From the NCBI GenBank assembly GCA_964619685.1, contig CAZUET010000101.1, positions 1-6,455 of the forward strand: DNA of 6,455 bases. The letters run 5' to 3'. The translations under genes and the position numbers were made by a program. Of this stretch, positions 6,387-6,455 are shown piece after piece (within the stretch, counting starts at the first letter, position 1; each line of letters starts with the position of its first letter). The notes under the pieces were generated by a model, which saw only the letters and a list, made by a program, of their open reading frames with translations, was not told where the DNA came from and searched no databases. This DNA comes from RUG14300 sp964619685 (GTDB lineage Bacteria; Bacillota; Clostridia; Christensenellales; CAG-1252).

Positions 6387-6392
6387 AGTATA
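6387..6392 (-). promoter_or_regulatory. candidate -10 box of the regulator-kinase operon
   Basis: TATACT on the minus strand matches the -10 consensus at 5 of 6 positions. The -35 position 17 bp upstream reads ACAAAA (6415-6410), which is not a consensus -35, as expected for a promoter that depends on an activator. The leader would be roughly 25 nt. Confidence 0.45.
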
Positions 6393-6412
6393 AACCTGTC
6401 CTTTTTGTTTTT

Positions 6413-6440
6413 TGTTAGAAATTTGTTAAAAATTTGTAAA
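6413..6440 (-). promoter_or_regulatory. three 11-bp-spaced TTNACA-type repeats, probable response-regulator binding site
   Basis: Minus-strand hexamers TTTACA (6440-6435), TTAACA (6429-6424) and CTAACA (6418-6413) begin exactly 11 bp apart, one helical turn, so they lie on the same DNA face. Each is followed by AAA. Tandem TTAACA-like hexamers at this spacing are the known binding pattern of PhoP in Bacillus and resemble PhoB boxes. The array lies just upstream of the weak -35 position of the regulator's own promoter. Confidence 0.6.
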
Positions 6441-6455
6441 TATATAGAATTATAT

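Noticed and set aside
6356..6455. Riboswitch or attenuator in the leader of the regulator operon
   Set aside because: With the candidate -10 the leader is only about 25 nt and contains no stable stem.

Overview
The window is AT-rich, densely packed DNA that looks like an anaerobic member of the Firmicutes, class Clostridia. The reasons are an NfnAB-type electron-bifurcating transhydrogenase, a clostridial-type ferritin-like diiron protein, strong AGGAGG-like ribosome binding sites, and an A/T-rich terminator. I cannot name a genus from the sequence alone.

Layout. (1) Positions 11-2258, minus strand: a two-gene operon, nfnA then nfnB in transcription order, separated by 4 nt. It encodes the two subunits of NADH-dependent reduced ferredoxin:NADP+ oxidoreductase. 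(2) Positions 2259-2444: a divergent promoter region with a minus-strand promoter for nfnAB and a plus-strand region for the ferritin-like gene that carries a 9-bp dyad. (3) Positions 2445-2954, plus strand: a lone ferritin-like (Mn-catalase-like/bacterioferritin-like) protein with a complete set of six diiron ligands. (4) Positions 2955-3318: non-coding DNA holding three degenerate copies of one repeat, two of them forming an imperfect palindrome of about 120 bp, followed by a bidirectional terminator. (5) Positions 3319-6355, minus strand: a four-gene operon with overlapping genes, in transcription order OmpR-family response regulator, sensor histidine kinase, 8-TM membrane protein and 2-TM small protein. 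(6) Positions 6356-6455: the leader and promoter of that operon, with three TTNACA-like hexamers spaced exactly 11 bp apart, which look like binding sites for a PhoB/PhoP/OmpR-type regulator.

How the genes may work together. NfnAB would connect NADH, ferredoxin and NADPH pools in the cytoplasm, and the ferritin-like protein would handle iron or peroxide; they share a divergent promoter region but nothing proves co-regulation. In the second operon the kinase has almost no extracytoplasmic domain (about 12 residues between its two TM segments). The translationally coupled membrane proteins are therefore reasonable candidates for its sensory or output partners, and the 11-bp repeats suggest that the regulator activates its own operon. 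The least-described parts are the two unknown membrane proteins coupled to the two-component system and the palindromic repeat cluster.
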